Positions 24,374 to 32,651 of a DNA stretch of 36,410 nucleotides are shown piece after piece (position 1 is the first letter of the stretch; each line of letters starts with the position of its first letter). The position numbers were made by a program, and so were the translations under genes. The stretch spans positions 1 to 36,410 of the forward strand of contig MFXT01000005.1 in assembly GCA_001788955.1 (NCBI GenBank), read 5' to 3'. The notes under the pieces were generated by a model. It saw nothing but the letters and a program-made list of their open reading frames with translations. It was not told the DNA's origin and ran no database searches. Source of the stretch: Candidatus Peribacteria bacterium RIFCSPHIGHO2_02_FULL_49_16. GTDB lineage: Bacteria; Patescibacteriota; Gracilibacteria; Peribacterales; Peribacteraceae.

Positions 24374-25222
24374 TTATTGAAGTAGATATTTTTTGCCTTG
24401 GTTAAATTCTTCAAGTGACTTCGCGCAAACGACATCCTGCCCCATTGCTTTCGCAGCTGCGCATTTCATGCCTTCTCCACCGCTGTAATAGTGTATGAGC
24501 ATATTCTTAGTAAACATTTCATACAGCATGATTGCATAAGCTGTGCCCGGTCCATATTCCTCCCTTTGCAACAAGCACGTATCCAAGGTAGGGCTGAAGT
24601 AAAATTCAAACTCGATTGAGCCATCATCAAAGTAAGTATCTTGATATTCCTGTTTTCCGTATTGCTCGCACTTTATTTTACTATCGACTGCAGATGGTTC
24701 TTGATCGGAAGGTTGTGCCGATATCTGAGCAGGTGGAGATGGCTCTGTCTGACAAACCTGCCGAGGGACGATAGATTCAATAAACCAGCCGTTACTTCTC
24801 TCTGTCAGATTCACATCTACCATATCTTTGCACTTTTCCTTGTCTTGCTCTTTGTAGGTATACACAACGCGCTTTTGCGTCTCACCAACCCAGTCAATTC
24901 TCTCAATCTTAAGCATTTGTTCTAAACCTCCATAGTATTTGGTCATGCGCTCAGAAATGTAACTACCGGTTTCTTGTTTTTCAGGAACAATAAATTGAAC
25001 TGCCTTTGAGCCATTGCCCATACTCAACGCATTGTAAAAAGCACTCACTGCATTTTCTGCGGACTCTGCGCCCATAGATGTCGGCTGTTGCTTTTCTTCT
25101 GCTCTTCCACCTGTCTCAACATCTGCATCCTGAACAGTCGTTGCATTCTGGCTATTAGAGCAAGATACGAGTAGAAGCGCCGCCACTGCTAGGAAAACCT
25201 TTTTCACTATATAAAGCATCAT
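24374..25222 (-). CDS. Lipoprotein with NTF2-like domain
   Basis: A 282-aa protein with a lipoprotein signal: MLYIVKKVFLAVAALLLVSC, the lipidated Cys being residue 21 from the first Met. A Ser/Thr/Gln-rich linker follows. Then AENAVSAFYNALSMGNGSKAVQFI is typical of the NTF2-like/DUF4878 fold in exported lipoproteins. A Pro/Gln/Ser linker (SPPAQISAQPSDQEPSA) leads to a second domain with four Cys. Function is unknown. It is the first gene of the AT-rich operon, right after tRNA-Ala on the same strand. Confidence 0.65.
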   Translation of the reverse strand: MMLYIVKKVFLAVAALLLVSCSNSQNATTVQDADVETGGRAEEKQQPTSMGAESAENAVSAFYNALSMGNGSKAVQFIVPEKQETGSYISERMTKYYGGLEQMLKIERIDWVGETQKRVVYTYKEQDKEKCKDMVDVNLTERSNGWFIESIVPRQVCQTEPSPPAQISAQPSDQEPSAVDSKIKCEQYGKQEYQDTYFDDGSIEFEFYFSPTLDTCLLQREEYGPGTAYAIMLYEMFTKNMLIHYYSGGEGMKCAAAKAMGQDVVCAKSLEEFNQGKKYLLQ

Positions 25223-25384
25223 ATTCTTTGCTGGGAGTTCATGTCACGACGAGTTCAAGTCCCTTCAGGTCGGACTGCAAAGTATGCAAAGTCGCGCAAA
25301 GTGTGCAGACTCAACCTAAGTGCAACAAAAAAGCGCAAGTGGCGCTTTGTAGATCAAACTCGATCAAAGTGTGCATAGTTGTCA
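25223..25384. other. Intergenic region with short repeats, next to tRNA-Ala
   Basis: Contains the direct repeat CAAAGTGTGCA at 25297-25307 and 25365-25375, several GCAAAGT words around 25277-25300, and a terminator for tRNA-Ala. No gene seen. Confidence 0.45.
25327..25348 (-). terminator. Intrinsic terminator of tRNA-Ala
   Basis: On the - strand AAAGCGC (25348-25342) pairs with GCGCTTT (25336-25330) around CACTT and runs on into TTTTTT (25332-25327). It is 37 nt past the tRNA 3' end. Confidence 0.8.
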
Positions 25385-25461
25385 TGGTGGAGCTGGAGGG
25401 AGTCGAACCCTCGACATCCTGCTTGCAAAGCAGGCGCTCTGGCCAACTGAGCTACAGCCCC
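25385..25461 (-). tRNA. tRNA-Ala (anticodon TGC)
   Basis: The - strand gives acceptor GGGGCTG/CAGCTCC, D stem GCTC/GAGC, anticodon stem CCTGC/GCAGG with loop TTTGCAA (anticodon TGC, codons GCN), T stem GAGGG/CCCTC and loop TTCGACT. ACCA is encoded (25388-25385). The 3' end is the likely attachment point of the AT-rich insert. Confidence 0.96.
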
Positions 25462-25549
25462 ACGAGAATATGTTAGTACAGATTTTGTCGCATTGCAGAG
25501 AAAAAGCAAGGATCGGAATCAATACACATCACCGGGATAGTGTGATATC

Positions 25550-26812
25550 ATGAATAACAAGTTCATGAAACGACTCTGGATTTTTCTCCTCGCGGCATTC
25601 ATCCCCGCAATCATTCTTGCAGGGATCTATCCCGACCGCGTGTTTAAGGAAAATATTCCCGAAGGACGGTATCTTTCGTATAACGAAGCCGATATTGTCG
25701 TCTTCGTTCGCGATGGATGCCCGCACTGTGCGGCTTTTGAAGCTTTTGCGCATGAGAATGATTGGCTGGTTGAGTATCACGAAGTGACGCAGATCGATTC
25801 GCAATCCCTCTTCCAAAAACTCCAAAAAGTTGCTCCTGCATTACAACAAGGCGTGCCAACGATCATTATTAACGGTCACATTGCGCAAGGGTATGATAAA
25901 GATGAAAATACCGGACAGTATCTCAAAAATCTCTATGACACGTGCCGGGCATCAGAAAATGGATGTCTGTCCTATGAAAATTTCATCGCCACTGCTTCCG
26001 ACGTTGTCGTTGAAAGCTCCTCCGCCGTCTGCACCGAAGAATGCGAAACAGATGAGAGCAAATACATCTTCGATATGTGGATTTTTGGCAAAGTGAATCT
26101 TCTCGATATGACACTTCCGGCTCTTAGCATCTTCCTTGGCTTTCTTGATGGATTCAATCCATGCGCCATGTGGGTGCTGATCACTCTCCTGACACTGCTC
26201 ATCGGTACCAATGACATGCGCAAAGTATGGGTGATTGGAGGAACGTTTCTCTTCGTAAGCGGTGCGGTCTATTACCTCTTCATCGCCGCATGGCTCAATG
26301 TATTCCTCCTTCTCGGTTTCAACGCCTGGGTCCAAAAAATCATCGGTATGGTCGCTATCGGTGCGGGAGGGTTTTACTTGTACGAAGCTCTCGGCAAAGA
26401 TCCCACTGTCTGTCACGTCACCAAGCAGGCACGACGTCAGAAAATCATCGCCCGCATGAAGCATCTCACGCAGATCGCCACATGGCCTGCGTTGATTTTC
26501 GGTGTCGCCATCCTCGCGGTTTCCGTGAATATGATCGAGCTTGTCTGCACTGCGGGCCTGCCTGCCGTTTTCACACAGATTCTCGCCTTCAACGAAGTCA
26601 GCAATCTTGCACGGTACTCTTATATCGGTCTCTACATTCTGCTCTACATGATCGATGATATGATCATCTTCGGAGTAGCCGTGCTCACGCTCCATGCCAC
26701 CGGACTCACGACCAAATACCGCCGATTTACGTTGATCTTTGGCGGCATCCTCATGTACGTCCTCGGTTTCCTTCTGATTTTCTGGCCGGAGTTGCTGACA
26801 TTTAATACCTAA
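25550..26812 (+). CDS. Fusion of an exported thioredoxin-like domain and a CcdA/DsbD membrane domain
   Basis: A 420-aa protein. One N-terminal membrane segment (8-26) is followed by a thioredoxin/glutaredoxin fold: VVFVRDGCPHCAAFEAFA with CPHC (57-60) and GVPTIIINGH with cis-Pro103. Then a six-helix membrane domain from about 183: LDGFNPCAMWVLITLLTLLI holds Cys205 and VNMIELVCTAGLP Cys333, the Cys pair used by CcdA/DsbD/ScsB to pass electrons through the membrane. So cytosolic reducing power (probably thioredoxin) could be moved to the outer domain. Four more Cys lie in the linker (132-165). The next gene starts 3 nt after its stop. A TAGTGT box is 6 nt before the ATG. Confidence 0.8.
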   Translation: MNNKFMKRLWIFLLAAFIPAIILAGIYPDRVFKENIPEGRYLSYNEADIVVFVRDGCPHCAAFEAFAHENDWLVEYHEVTQIDSQSLFQKLQKVAPALQQGVPTIIINGHIAQGYDKDENTGQYLKNLYDTCRASENGCLSYENFIATASDVVVESSSAVCTEECETDESKYIFDMWIFGKVNLLDMTLPALSIFLGFLDGFNPCAMWVLITLLTLLIGTNDMRKVWVIGGTFLFVSGAVYYLFIAAWLNVFLLLGFNAWVQKIIGMVAIGAGGFYLYEALGKDPTVCHVTKQARRQKIIARMKHLTQIATWPALIFGVAILAVSVNMIELVCTAGLPAVFTQILAFNEVSNLARYSYIGLYILLYMIDDMIIFGVAVLTLHATGLTTKYRRFTLIFGGILMYVLGFLLIFWPELLTFNT

Positions 26813-26815
26813 ACC

Positions 26816-27358
26816 ATGCCCCGTTCACCGGAAATATTTCACGAAGAAGATGATCTGAATGAAAGTTTTCAGGAATATTTTTCCGAAGGAACGCTTACGG
26901 AGATCGGGCCATCCGAATATGATGATCATATTGTAGACGCGCTTAGATCGTTCCAAGATGAAGTGGATTATGTGTGGCAGCATGTCTATCGCATTGATCA
27001 TGATAATGGCGATAGTACATACGCTGCATGCTCTGAAAGAGAAACAAAAATAAAAACATGGGATGTCATTTGTATTCTCGATACACGAGACGGGAAAAAA
27101 ATCGGAACTGGCTGGATCGAGCATGAGGATCTGCCCGTTGTTGGATGGGCCGAAACAACAGAAGATGTACGAGGACAAGGAATTGGTATACGCCGTTTAC
27201 GCGAGATGAATGCTCTTGCACAAGTGATCTATAAAAAACCCCTCCATTCAGGAGAACCTATTGAACCCGAAGCAGAAAAACTCTGGAAAAATTTGGTTCA
27301 TAACCAAGAAGCGGACAAAGAGATCATTGATGGCATACCACGATATTTCTTTCGATAA
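26816..27358 (+). CDS. GNAT-like N-acetyltransferase domain protein
   Basis: A 180-aa protein. The second half has VVGWAETTEDVRGQGIGIRR, in which RGQGIG fits the acetyl-CoA pyrophosphate loop (Q/R-x-x-G-x-G/A) of GNAT enzymes, and YKKPLHSG then EAEKLWKNLV resemble the last strand and helix. The first half is acidic (EEDDLNESFQ) and unassigned. Acceptor unknown. The 3-nt gap from the Trx-CcdA fusion gene implies co-transcription, though no functional link is evident. Confidence 0.5.
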   Translation: MPRSPEIFHEEDDLNESFQEYFSEGTLTEIGPSEYDDHIVDALRSFQDEVDYVWQHVYRIDHDNGDSTYAACSERETKIKTWDVICILDTRDGKKIGTGWIEHEDLPVVGWAETTEDVRGQGIGIRRLREMNALAQVIYKKPLHSGEPIEPEAEKLWKNLVHNQEADKEIIDGIPRYFFR

Positions 27359-27368
27359 AAACAAACTC

Positions 27369-27397
27369 CTTCATTGCATCACCATCTGCGCTACAAT
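27369..27397 (+). promoter_or_regulatory. tRNA-Cys promoter
   Basis: CTTCAT (27369-27374), 17-nt spacer, TACAAT (27392-27397), 9 nt before the mature tRNA 5' end. Confidence 0.5.
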
Positions 27398-27406
27398 TTT
27401 ACCAAT

Positions 27407-27481
<75 letters not shown>

Positions 27482-27485
27482 TTTT

Positions 27486-28040
27486 TCATTTCTCCATATC
27501 AAACGTCAGAGACAGAAGCATGGTGAGTACCTCCTCTTCGACGCCTGTTTCAATGCTCAATGGAACAATTGCCGTTGCCGTGTACCCTACCCCTTTAGAA
27601 ACAGAGCTGACCTGATAGAAACGCTTTTTGGGTTCATCAGCTGCGGGCTGCGCAGCAAAGACGTGGAGATGAATATTTTCTCCGTCAATGTTGATATTCT
27701 GTTTATCAAGTTGCTCAAACTCCGGAAGAGATTTCACCGATTCGACATTCTCTGCACTGTACGAAGACGCATCAAAGTCATTCACAAGCATTTCCTGCGT
27801 AATCAAAACAGTGGGGATATTCCCTCCTATCTGCTGCGACTGGAAGACAACCATGACTTCCTGTGGAACACCATGCTCACGCAACTCTTCGGCACTCAAT
27901 TCGTTCCATCCCGATGGCACGCATATGCCAAAGACGCCGAAGGAGCGTTCTTGACAAGAAATACTTTCTCCATTCCCGCAACCAACAAGAAGGATGGAAC
28001 CGCAGAACGCACTCATGGCAACAGAAAATGCACGTCGCAT
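27486..28040 (-). CDS. Lipoprotein, unknown function
   Basis: A 184-aa protein: MRRAFSVAMSAFCGSILLVGC gives a lipobox with Cys21. The mature part begins with a SISCQERSFGVFGICVPSGW segment; FGICVPSGWNEL recalls the entry strand of PsbP-like domains, but the rest is not convincing. There are two more Cys in the mature region that could form a disulfide. It is transcribed towards tRNA-Cys, whose 3' end is 5 nt from its stop. A TACACT box lies 9 nt before the ATG. Confidence 0.6.
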   Translation of the reverse strand: MRRAFSVAMSAFCGSILLVGCGNGESISCQERSFGVFGICVPSGWNELSAEELREHGVPQEVMVVFQSQQIGGNIPTVLITQEMLVNDFDASSYSAENVESVKSLPEFEQLDKQNINIDGENIHLHVFAAQPAADEPKKRFYQVSSVSKGVGYTATAIVPLSIETGVEEEVLTMLLSLTFDMEK

Positions 28041-28151
28041 ATACGCGCGAGTGTATACTCAAAAAGATCCTTTCCACACCCTCAAATAGGGTACGGCTAA
28101 CGAAAGAGTATGGACATAATCCAAAAATAGTTTTTAAAATTCATCAACTGA

Positions 28152-28180
28152 TTGAAGAAAACGCCAAAAAACTGTAGAAT
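28152..28180 (+). promoter_or_regulatory. Promoter of the large surface protein gene
   Basis: TTGAAG (28152-28157), 17-nt spacer, TAGAAT (28175-28180), then 11 nt to the ATG at 28192. Confidence 0.6.
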
Positions 28181-28191
28181 AAATAGATTTT

Positions 28192-30597
28192 ATGCAGAAA
28201 CTCTCTCTCTTCTTCATCTGCAATATCCTCCTTTTTTCCCCGGGGGAGCTCCACGCCCAAACGCTGACCGTTGATGATACAATCGTTGGGGTAAGCACGC
28301 GCATTGAGCTTCACGATTTTCCTTCACAAAAGTCCCTCACGCTCTCCATTTCCTCTCCAAAAGGAGAGGAAATGTCACTGCAGGGAAAAACAAATACAAA
28401 AGGAAATGCGGATCTTGCTCTTCCCGGATACGCACTGAAACAAGCGGGAATCTACACGATTCACGTATCTCCTGGAGGAGAACAATCACAATTCACCGTG
28501 CATCCGGAATCGATCGACCGCAGTACATCTGTCATTACGGCAGAACGGTCGATATTGAACCCCGATGGAACAGATGCCATTACCGTGCAGGTGACGCTTA
28601 CCGATCAGTACGGCAACCCTCTTACGGCACGACCGGTGGCGCTCATTTCAAACAGAACAGAAGATGTCATTGAACAAAGCACGAAAGAAACCAATGAACA
28701 CGGACTACAGTACTTTGTTGTACGAACACAAAAGGAAGGCGTTATTACTCTGCGTGCAATGGATCTTCTTAGCGGCAATATGCTCGATGACACGTTCTCC
28801 ATCCGTGTACAGTCACACACAGATGTATCATCTGAACCTTTTTCCTCTCAAAGAACGAATGTCGGCAATTCATCTTGGACAATCCTTACTGCGCAAATCG
28901 ACAGAAACTTCGATATCATCGATCATTTTGAAATTAGCGTCCCTTCCCAACTGCAAGCAGGAATTGCCGTACAAAAATTCACCATTCGTGCCGTAGATCG
29001 AAACGGCAATGCTGTCGAAAACTATACGGGAAATGTGACAATCACCACGTCGGATCCGAGCGCAGATGTTCCTTTTAAACTTCGACCGAATTACGGAGTG
29101 TATGCATTCCAAGAACGAGATCGCGGGGAACGCATCTTTGCCCTTGCCCTCACACTCTATTCTCCTGGAACACAGACTATCCGTATACAGGATGAAAAAA
29201 ACCCGACTGTGATCTTCGGAGAAGCGGAAGTACTCGTCACCGGACAGGCTGCTGCACAATTTACAAATGCTATAAGGATCACATCTCATAAAGATGGTGA
29301 CACCATCAATTCGTCCACAATCACTCTTGAAGGAAAAGGTCCGTCTTATATCGATATCAAAATCATGGGTGGCATACAAGATATCTTGAGTAATACCGAC
29401 AATTCTGAAGGAACATTTTCAGAAACAGTGGAACTGAATTCTCTGCACAAAGAATTCACTCTGCGAGTACAGGATAGTAATAATCCACAAAGTGAATCTC
29501 CTCCCATCCATCTCTTTCTGGATAACGAGGCGCCGGAAATCTATTCAATCATGTTCTCTCCGGAAAAACCGATAACAGACACGAACATTCTCGCTGTGGC
29601 TATCAGTGAGCCGGGACTTCGGAGCATGACCATGCATCTTCGTCATCCACAAACAGGAGAAGAAGAAACGTTTTCTCTCACGGAGACGGCAAATCCCGGC
29701 ACATATCAGACATTGTTTAGCAGATCGTTGCCCGGTTCCTACCAGCCACGTATTCGCGCATCGGATGGAGCCGGAAACGTAACGGAAATCCAAACAATGC
29801 TCACAGTGAATCCCAAGCCCGTTGCGCGCGTTGATAATCTGCAAGCCATAGCGGAAGCTAATTCCGCAGCTCTTTCTTGGAATGCCACTCCTGAAGATGT
29901 CGACGGGTACCGTATTTACATCGGTGAAGAGCCGGGAAATTTTCTGTATAATCTCGATACTGGCCGGCCCACAACCAAAGCAAACGTGTCCGGCCTACAG
30001 TCGGGCAAAACATATTATTTTGCGGTGACTGCTCTCAAGGGAAATGCCGAAAGCGCTGAAAAAAGCAACACCGCCAGCGTCATCATTCTCGGTCTTGCAT
30101 TGACCGTGACACCGCAAGATAGCGCACTTCTTTTGCAATGGCCTTCATTTCCCATCGATCTGCCTCTCTCCTCTTTTGTTCTTGAATACGGCACACAGAG
30201 GGATGTCTATACGGAAAAACGAACGCTGAATGGCGAGCTTCGTGCACATACACTGCGTGATCTCATCAACGACATAACGTATTACCTACGACTCACACCG
30301 ATCGATATCACCGGAAGTTTCATGCAGGAGCTCACGGCAACCGGCGAAGGGACGCCACGGAGCAGTGGTGTATTTCAGTCAACACCTTCACAACCTCTCT
30401 CACAAGCTCCTGAAGATTTCCCTGCTCCCAGATCGCCACTGCCACCGGAGCTTGAGAAGGATGGACTTCCTTCTTTTGTTCTCTGGATTTTGGGTGTCGG
30501 CGGCGGAACTGTTTTCTTCCTCTATCGCTGCCGCAGGAATCGGATGCAGACGGTGAGATTTATGGATGCCATTCATGCACAAAGCGTTTTGTCATAA
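28192..30597 (+). CDS. Large Ig-like/Fn3 surface protein with C-terminal membrane anchor
   Basis: An 801-aa protein. A signal peptide (MQKLSLFFICNILLFSPGEL, cut after HAQ) leads to several beta-sandwich domains: a Big_1-like domain (VQVTLTDQYGNPLTARPVAL, near 131-150), a similar one later (FTIRAVDRNGNAVENYTGNV), a cadherin- or Ig-like block (DNEAPEIYSIMFSP onwards, about 445-540), and a fibronectin type III domain (AALSWNATPEDVDGYRIYIG, SGKTYYFAVTALKGN). A second Fn3-like domain follows. The C-terminus has a single membrane helix (FVLWILGVGGGTVFFLYRC) and a basic tail. This is the form of a cell-surface adhesin or sensor. No sortase motif is present. Ligand unknown; it may serve attachment to a host or neighbour cell. 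Confidence 0.8.
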   Translation: MQKLSLFFICNILLFSPGELHAQTLTVDDTIVGVSTRIELHDFPSQKSLTLSISSPKGEEMSLQGKTNTKGNADLALPGYALKQAGIYTIHVSPGGEQSQFTVHPESIDRSTSVITAERSILNPDGTDAITVQVTLTDQYGNPLTARPVALISNRTEDVIEQSTKETNEHGLQYFVVRTQKEGVITLRAMDLLSGNMLDDTFSIRVQSHTDVSSEPFSSQRTNVGNSSWTILTAQIDRNFDIIDHFEISVPSQLQAGIAVQKFTIRAVDRNGNAVENYTGNVTITTSDPSADVPFKLRPNYGVYAFQERDRGERIFALALTLYSPGTQTIRIQDEKNPTVIFGEAEVLVTGQAAAQFTNAIRITSHKDGDTINSSTITLEGKGPSYIDIKIMGGIQDILSNTDNSEGTFSETVELNSLHKEFTLRVQDSNNPQSESPPIHLFLDNEAPEIYSIMFSPEKPITDTNILAVAISEPGLRSMTMHLRHPQTGEEETFSLTETANPGTYQTLFSRSLPGSYQPRIRASDGAGNVTEIQTMLTVNPKPVARVDNLQAIAEANSAALSWNATPEDVDGYRIYIGEEPGNFLYNLDTGRPTTKANVSGLQSGKTYYFAVTALKGNAESAEKSNTASVIILGLALTVTPQDSALLLQWPSFPIDLPLSSFVLEYGTQRDVYTEKRTLNGELRAHTLRDLINDITYYLRLTPIDITGSFMQELTATGEGTPRSSGVFQSTPSQPLSQAPEDFPAPRSPLPPELEKDGLPSFVLWILGVGGGTVFFLYRCRRNRMQTVRFMDAIHAQSVLS

Positions 30598-30634
30598 ATT
30601 TTCCCTTGTACATGCCCTCTTTTTGAGATACACT

Positions 30635-30665
30635 TTGACACTAGAAAATTTCTCATACGTATACC
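30635..30665 (+). promoter_or_regulatory. Promoter of the 201-aa conserved gene
   Basis: Perfect TTGACA at 30635-30640; the -10 is TATACC (30660-30665, 19-nt spacer) or TACGTA (30656-30661, 15-nt spacer). The ATG is at 30673. Confidence 0.45.
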
Positions 30666-30672
30666 CACTCCC

Positions 30673-31278
30673 ATGTCCGACGATTCACTTCTTCATGTCC
30701 AGGAACTTCTCGAGAGCGCAACGTCTTCCTTAAAGACGGCCAATACTCTCCTCCGTGACATGACCGGCGTAAGTGATACCCACCGTGAGCGTTACACGCT
30801 CAAAGCACATGCGTTCGGAGGAGTGGCAGAAGGAAAAATTGTTGAAGGAATATTTGATGGACAGAATATGATTGATGCAAACGGACAGAGTTACCCCGTT
30901 CCGGCAAATTATGCCAGCAAGAGTAAGCTCGTCGAAGGAGACGGCATGAAACTCACGATCACCGATGAAGGAAAATTCATTTACAAGCAAATTGCTCCCA
31001 TCGAAAGAAAAACAGTTCAAGGGACACTCGTTCAGGAAGATGGGCAATATAAAGTTCTTGCTGAAGGAAAAGCGTATCGGGTTCTCCTGGCATCCGTCAC
31101 TTTCTATCGTGCCGAAGTCGGAGATCGTGTCACCATCCTTCTTCCGAAAGGCAGCGAAGCAAACTGGGGAACAGTAGAAGCCGTCATTCCAAAGCACCTC
31201 GCTGAAGCACATGCAAAGCAAGTCATAGGGAAACATTCGCAGGAAAATGGTGAACTTCTTCCGGATATTTCGGAATAA
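30673..31278 (+). CDS. Conserved CPR-type protein with two small beta-barrel-like repeats
   Basis: A 201-aa soluble protein with no enzyme motif I know. After a helical start (LHVQELLESATSSLKTANTL) come two similar beta units: GKIVEGIFDGQNMIDANGQS...YPVPANYASKSKLVEGDGMK and VQGTLVQEDGQYKVLAEGKA...YRVLLASVTFYRAEVGDRVT. Each has the order strand, G-x-F/L, D/E-G, YxV, then K/R-x-V-x-GD, like SH3 or OB barrels. I recall near-identical proteins being widespread in CPR genomes, sometimes labelled as ribosomal L7/L12-like without good reason. Function unknown; a nucleic-acid or ribosome link is a guess. The start follows a TTGACA promoter. Confidence 0.65.
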   Translation: MSDDSLLHVQELLESATSSLKTANTLLRDMTGVSDTHRERYTLKAHAFGGVAEGKIVEGIFDGQNMIDANGQSYPVPANYASKSKLVEGDGMKLTITDEGKFIYKQIAPIERKTVQGTLVQEDGQYKVLAEGKAYRVLLASVTFYRAEVGDRVTILLPKGSEANWGTVEAVIPKHLAEAHAKQVIGKHSQENGELLPDISE

Positions 31279-31286
31279 TTCAACAG

Positions 31287-31315
31287 TCGCATGACGGACT
31301 TTTGCATGGTAGGCT
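31287..31315 (+). promoter_or_regulatory. Promoter of the TPR gene
   Basis: TCGCAT (31287-31292), 17-nt spacer, TAGGCT (31310-31315), 7 nt before the ATG at 31323. Confidence 0.4.
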
Positions 31316-31322
31316 GCAATCT

Positions 31323-32630
31323 ATGTCGTGGTCACCACGCAATACCATTCCCATTGTCGGCGCATGCATACTTGCATCTCTTATCATAGGAACATTGTGG
31401 TGGAAACTTCATTCTGTCACAACATCACTGACAAGAGGATCACAAGAGATGTCCGTACAATCATCGCCAAAAAAAACTGTCTCCTCTCTTCTCACATCGG
31501 TGCGTGTTTCAGAGGAATCGGCGCTCTATCATCTGCGCAAAGGTGATGTCTTTGCCCTGCAAGGAGAGTGGCCGAAAGCCAAAAAGGAATATGAAGAAGC
31601 AGTTCGCAAACATGGGGGTCTGCCCGCGCTGCGAAAACTTGCTCAAGCAGAGTTACAACAGCGCAATATTCGTGGCGTCCAGAATATTCTTCAGCAGTTG
31701 CGCCAGGAAGGTGCGCGAGAAGAAGATATTCTTCTTCTGGAAGGCGTTATATTATTGCGTACGGGAGAACTGGAAAAAGTACAACACTATATCAACAACG
31801 CATCTGATTCACCGCACAAGAGTTATATCCTTGCCCTGCTTTCAATCATTCAGGGCAAACACAATCAAGCACAAGAGTATCTGCAAGACGTTACTCTGGG
31901 ATGGGAACCGATTTTGCGCGCATATGGTAGTACACTTCAGTCCGCTTATGATGAATATGCTCTCTTCCCACAAAGTCCTTCCGTCCATCTCACAACACTC
32001 CTTTCGCGTGCTCTTGCAGAAGCGCAGGAATGCGAACTTGCTCTTCCTCTTCTTGCACAAGTCGTACAACAGGAAGCCGCGTATCGTGATGCATGGATTG
32101 TTCAGGGATACTGCGAATTAGTCACAGAACGCTTGCCGGAAGCCCTTGCTTCACTTGAACGTGCCTACTCTCTGGATCCGCAAAAACCGGAGATACAATA
32201 TTTCCTTGGCAGAACCTATGCAGCATTGGGAAATAGCGAAAGCGCCCTTGTATTCTATGAGTACGCATTGAAAAACGGTTTTTCACCGGAGAAAGAAGTG
32301 CGTATACGCATTGCAGAGCTTGCGCAAAGCATGCAGAGATATGAAGAGGCTCTGACACAGTACACTGTTCTTCTTTCGCAAAAAGAAGCCACCCCCGATC
32401 TCGTTCCTTTCTTTGTTCAGATCGCCCTCCAAGCTCACCGGGAAGATGAAGTATATTTGAGTGTAGAGAATGCTCTACAGAAATGGCCGGATACTAAAGA
32501 CGTTCTTGTCGCATTCTCTGAAATTGCCGTACGTATGGGGAAAATACAAGAAGCCCGGAAAGCACTGGAAAAAGCATCTTTCATGTATCCAAATGACGAA
32601 AAAATTCATCAATTGCTCCGTGAGCTCTGA
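31323..32630 (+). CDS. Membrane-anchored TPR protein
   Basis: A 435-aa protein from the ATG at 31323 (MSWSPRNTIPIVGACILASL), preferred over 31302 because it follows a TAGGCT box by 7 nt. One N-terminal membrane helix (about 9-29) is followed by helical repeats over the rest: ALYHLRKGDVFALQGEWPKA, RDAWIVQGYCELVTERLPEA, PEIQYFLGRTYAALGNSESA and AFSEIAVRMGKIQEARKALE all fit the TPR consensus (W/L-G/Y-A-F-A-P pattern). Such proteins serve as assembly or scaffold factors, for example with pili or secretion parts. It precedes secF by 21 nt, which fits a link with export, although secF has its own promoter. Confidence 0.8.
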   Translation: MSWSPRNTIPIVGACILASLIIGTLWWKLHSVTTSLTRGSQEMSVQSSPKKTVSSLLTSVRVSEESALYHLRKGDVFALQGEWPKAKKEYEEAVRKHGGLPALRKLAQAELQQRNIRGVQNILQQLRQEGAREEDILLLEGVILLRTGELEKVQHYINNASDSPHKSYILALLSIIQGKHNQAQEYLQDVTLGWEPILRAYGSTLQSAYDEYALFPQSPSVHLTTLLSRALAEAQECELALPLLAQVVQQEAAYRDAWIVQGYCELVTERLPEALASLERAYSLDPQKPEIQYFLGRTYAALGNSESALVFYEYALKNGFSPEKEVRIRIAELAQSMQRYEEALTQYTVLLSQKEATPDLVPFFVQIALQAHREDEVYLSVENALQKWPDTKDVLVAFSEIAVRMGKIQEARKALEKASFMYPNDEKIHQLLREL

Positions 32631-32641
32631 ATCGCTACTCT
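32613..32641 (+). promoter_or_regulatory. secF promoter, leaderless arrangement
   Basis: TTGCTC (32613-32618), 17-nt spacer, TACTCT (32636-32641), then 10 nt to the secF ATG. It overlaps the end of the TPR gene. Confidence 0.55.
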
Positions 32642-32651
32642 AGCGTACATA

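Noticed and set aside
25240-25272. T-arm-like GAGTTCAAGTCCC sequence upstream of tRNA-Ala on the + strand
   Set aside because: The flanking bases do not form a T stem or an acceptor stem.
25371-25553. Frame with G-G-A-G-G-S-R-T-L-D near its start
   Set aside because: This is the well-known spurious translation of the strand opposite tRNA-Ala.
25952-26695. 247-aa open frame on the - strand
   Set aside because: Antisense to the Trx-CcdA fusion gene; rich in His/Asp/Glu as expected for the reverse of membrane codons.
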